A stretch of DNA of 7,376 bases, taken from the NCBI GenBank assembly GCA_021827245.1, contig JAKAWN010000343.1, positions 1 to 7,376 of the forward strand, written 5' to 3'. The DNA is from Acidobacteriota bacterium. Its GTDB lineage: Bacteria > Acidobacteriota > Terriglobia > UBA7540. The position numbers were made by a program, and so were the translations under genes. Positions 5,763 through 7,376 of this stretch are shown piece by piece. Numbering within the stretch: the first letter of the stretch is position 1; every line of letters begins with the position of its first letter. The notes under the pieces are model-generated. The model did no database searches and was not told the DNA's origin. It saw only the letters and a program-made list of their open reading frames with translations.

Positions 5763-5866
5763 TACGCTGATAACAAACGCTCATGATACCGCGGCCCTTT
5801 CAGCATGTATTAGGACTGCCGTAAGAGCATCGTAACAGTAAGCATTTACGCTAGGATCGTAGGGCA

Positions 5867-5883
5867 AAGAGCGCGGGGCTCTT
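5867..5883 (+). repeat. Leader hairpin before the receptor gene
   Basis: AAGAGC and GCTCTT pair perfectly around the 5-base loop GCGGG. The hairpin ends 13 bases before the receptor Shine-Dalgarno, so it probably lies in the 5' leader. It could be a transcript-stabilising stem or a weak terminator; only CTTCC follows, not a T-tract. Confidence 0.4.
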
Positions 5884-5896
5884 CCAAAACATTCAC

Positions 5897-5903
5897 AGGA
5901 GGT
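5897..5903 (+). promoter_or_regulatory. Ribosome binding site of the receptor gene
   Basis: AGGAGGT, an almost ideal Shine-Dalgarno, lies 10 bases before the ATG at 5914. The spacing is slightly long, but no other in-frame start is close, so it fixes the start of the partial gene. Confidence 0.7.
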
Positions 5904-5913
5904 TAGGATCACC

Positions 5914-7376
5914 ATGAGGATTGATCCGAATGTTGGAGTATGTCGTTTACTGCATCGGGCGGTTTGGGTAGCTGGCTTGTTTCTATTGGGGGCAAGCCTT
6001 GGCCGGTCACAAATCCAAAATGCCAGCGTCGGTGGGCGAATTACCGACCCGAGCGGCGCCGTTGTGCCCAGTGCACAATTAACGGCCCGGAACGCCACAA
6101 CCGGGATGAAATATTCCACGAATTCTGACAGTGCGGGTTACTACACGTTCCCGACCATACCTATCGGGACTTACACGGTCACTGCAGACGCGAATGGATT
6201 CAAGCAAATTGTCAGGAGCAATATCACGCTGGAAGTGGGACAGAGTGCGAGGGTTGATTTTAAGCTGCAACTGGGGTCGCGAGTGCAGGATGTTCGAGTA
6301 ACGTCGGCGACGCCGCTTTTGCAAACCCAAACCGCCATGCCCCAAACAACGGTGAGCAACCGTCTAGTGAGAAACCTTCCACTCAGCACGCGAAATTGGG
6401 ATGATCTTATGGGCCTGGTAGCCGGGGTGCAAGGATACCGGTACACGAATCAAACCGGCAGTACGGCGTCGGGGCGCTTTGGCGGAATCAATGTCAACGG
6501 GGTGCGGTCCTTGCAAAACAATTTCATTTTGGACGGCGTGGATAACAACACGATCTCCGAGAACGTCCAGGAGTTGAGCACGGAGGTTATCCGCCCCTCC
6601 GTGGATGCGGTGCGAGAATTCAAGATCATCACGGATCCCTATTCGGCTGAATATGGACGCAGCCCAGGAGCCGCCATCATTGTGGCGACGAAGAGCGGAA
6701 CGAATCACTTCCACGGCGAGGCCTGGGAATTCAATCGTACCTCGGCGACCGATGCCACGGACTTCTTCACGAATCGAGCTGGTGTGAAGAAATCCGGCCT
6801 TACGCAAAATCAGTTCGGTGGAAACTTCGGTGGCCCAATCGTCAAAAACCATGCTTTCTTCTTTTTCAATTACGAGGGAACACGCATTGTTCAAGGTGTG
6901 ACACGGCTTTCTAATGTGCCGCTTCCAAACGAGCGAGCGGGGAATTTTTCGCCGGCGGCGGGTGCGGCGAATGACGTTACTTACGGTGTCATCTTCGACC
7001 CGACGACAGGATTCCCGTTTCAAGGCAACGTCATTCCGCCGGACCGCATTTCTCCCGTGGCGGCAAAAATCATGAGTATGATACCGCTTCCGAACGTAAC
7101 GCCTCCGCCCGGCCCGCAGAACCGTGAGAATTACCTCATCAATCCCAAGCTGACCAACAACGCAGACAATTACATTGCCAGGGTCGATTGGCAAATTACT
7201 CCACGCAACAGCGTGTTCGTGCGCTACTCCGATATTCCCTGGACACGCTTCGTACCCGGCCCCTTCGGCAACAACATTATTGACGGCACGGAAATTTCCG
7301 CCTGGGGGCGCTTGACCCAGAACTCTCAGGGCGCGGCGCTCGGCTGGACCGCCATGATTTCACCGAGAATGGTCAA
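5914..7376 (+). CDS. TonB-dependent receptor-like outer-membrane protein with carboxypeptidase-regulatory domain (C-terminus beyond window)
   Basis: The frame opens at ATG 5914 and is unbroken to the right edge (487 residues). A hydrophobic stretch (about 15-30, VWVAGLFLLGASLG) gives a likely signal peptide. Residues 36-120 form a carboxypeptidase-regulatory-like beta domain: 'VGGRITDPSGAVVPSAQLTARN', 'SAGYYTFPTIPIGTYTVTADANGF', 'VDFKLQLG'. Residues about 130-262 resemble the TonB plug, with 'FGGINVNGVRSLQNNFILDGVD', 'DAVREFKIITDPYSAEYGRSPGA' and 'TKSGTNHFHG' in order. The beta barrel begins after that with alternating strand sequence such as 'NQFGGNFGGPIVKNHAFFFFNYEG' and 'VDWQITPRNSVFVRYSD'. 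This Oar-like architecture is very common in Acidobacteriota, usually about 1000-1200 residues, so over half of the protein is missing here. The substrate is unknown. It reads away from the sigma pair; whether it shares their control is not shown. A 276-codon frame on the opposite strand (6364-7194) is a shadow. Confidence 0.93.
   Translation, partial: MRIDPNVGVCRLLHRAVWVAGLFLLGASLGRSQIQNASVGGRITDPSGAVVPSAQLTARNATTGMKYSTNSDSAGYYTFPTIPIGTYTVTADANGFKQIVRSNITLEVGQSARVDFKLQLGSRVQDVRVTSATPLLQTQTAMPQTTVSNRLVRNLPLSTRNWDDLMGLVAGVQGYRYTNQTGSTASGRFGGINVNGVRSLQNNFILDGVDNNTISENVQELSTEVIRPSVDAVREFKIITDPYSAEYGRSPGAAIIVATKSGTNHFHGEAWEFNRTSATDATDFFTNRAGVKKSGLTQNQFGGNFGGPIVKNHAFFFFNYEGTRIVQGVTRLSNVPLPNERAGNFSPAAGAANDVTYGVIFDPTTGFPFQGNVIPPDRISPVAAKIMSMIPLPNVTPPPGPQNRENYLINPKLTNNADNYIARVDWQITPRNSVFVRYSDIPWTRFVPGPFGNNIIDGTEISAWGRLTQNSQGAALGWTAMISPRMV

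Larger units (their letters stand above)
5671..5913. other. Intergenic region with several dyads, no gene seen
   Basis: These 243 bases separate the anti-sigma gene from the receptor gene. No open frame with a credible start and ribosome site was found. It holds TTGAAA/TTTCAA (5702-5720), an 8-base inverted repeat (5723-5762) and a 6-base hairpin just before the receptor ribosome site (5867-5883). No clear -35/-10 promoter for the receptor and no T-tract terminator for the anti-sigma gene could be recognised. Confidence 0.6.

Noticed and set aside
6364..7194. Long minus-strand open frame of 276 codons
   Set aside because: It lies entirely opposite the well-supported receptor gene. It is Arg/His/Val-rich without recognisable domains, as expected for a shadow frame.

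Overview
The window looks like accessory DNA from an Acidobacteriota-type genome. This is inferred from protein character, not from a database search. The clearest sign is the right-hand gene, a large outer-membrane receptor of the carboxypeptidase-regulatory/TonB-dependent (Oar-like) kind that is abundant in that phylum. A second sign is the zinc-binding anti-sigma protein with a long periplasmic tail.

The left half (1-4021, minus strand) is one tightly packed type IV secretion operon. Transcription runs from right to left: virB2/trbC (pilin), virB3/trbD, virB4/trbE (ATPase), a 69-residue membrane protein of unknown function, and virB9/trbG (outer-membrane-complex subunit), which runs off the left edge. 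The genes abut or overlap by 4-8 bases, so translation is probably coupled. No virB5, virB6, virB8, virB10, virB11, relaxase or coupling protein is inside the window; they may lie further left.

The centre (4022-4354) is a 333-base divergent regulatory region, partly A/T-rich, with several dyads. The most striking is a roughly 27-base imperfect inverted repeat. It places nearly the same element, in the same orientation relative to transcription, in front of both the secretion operon and the gene on its other side.

To the right (plus strand), a small sigma-70/ECF-like factor (4355-4954) overlaps by one base a membrane protein carrying a zinc anti-sigma (ZAS) signature (4954-5670). This is a classic sigma/anti-sigma pair. 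The arrangement suggests that an envelope signal read by the anti-sigma protein controls the sigma factor, and that this may control the secretion operon through the duplicated element. The regulatory link is inference.

A 243-base gap with three dyads (5671-5913) is followed by the start of the TonB-dependent receptor (5914 to the right edge). It may be cargo of the element or the neighbouring chromosome.
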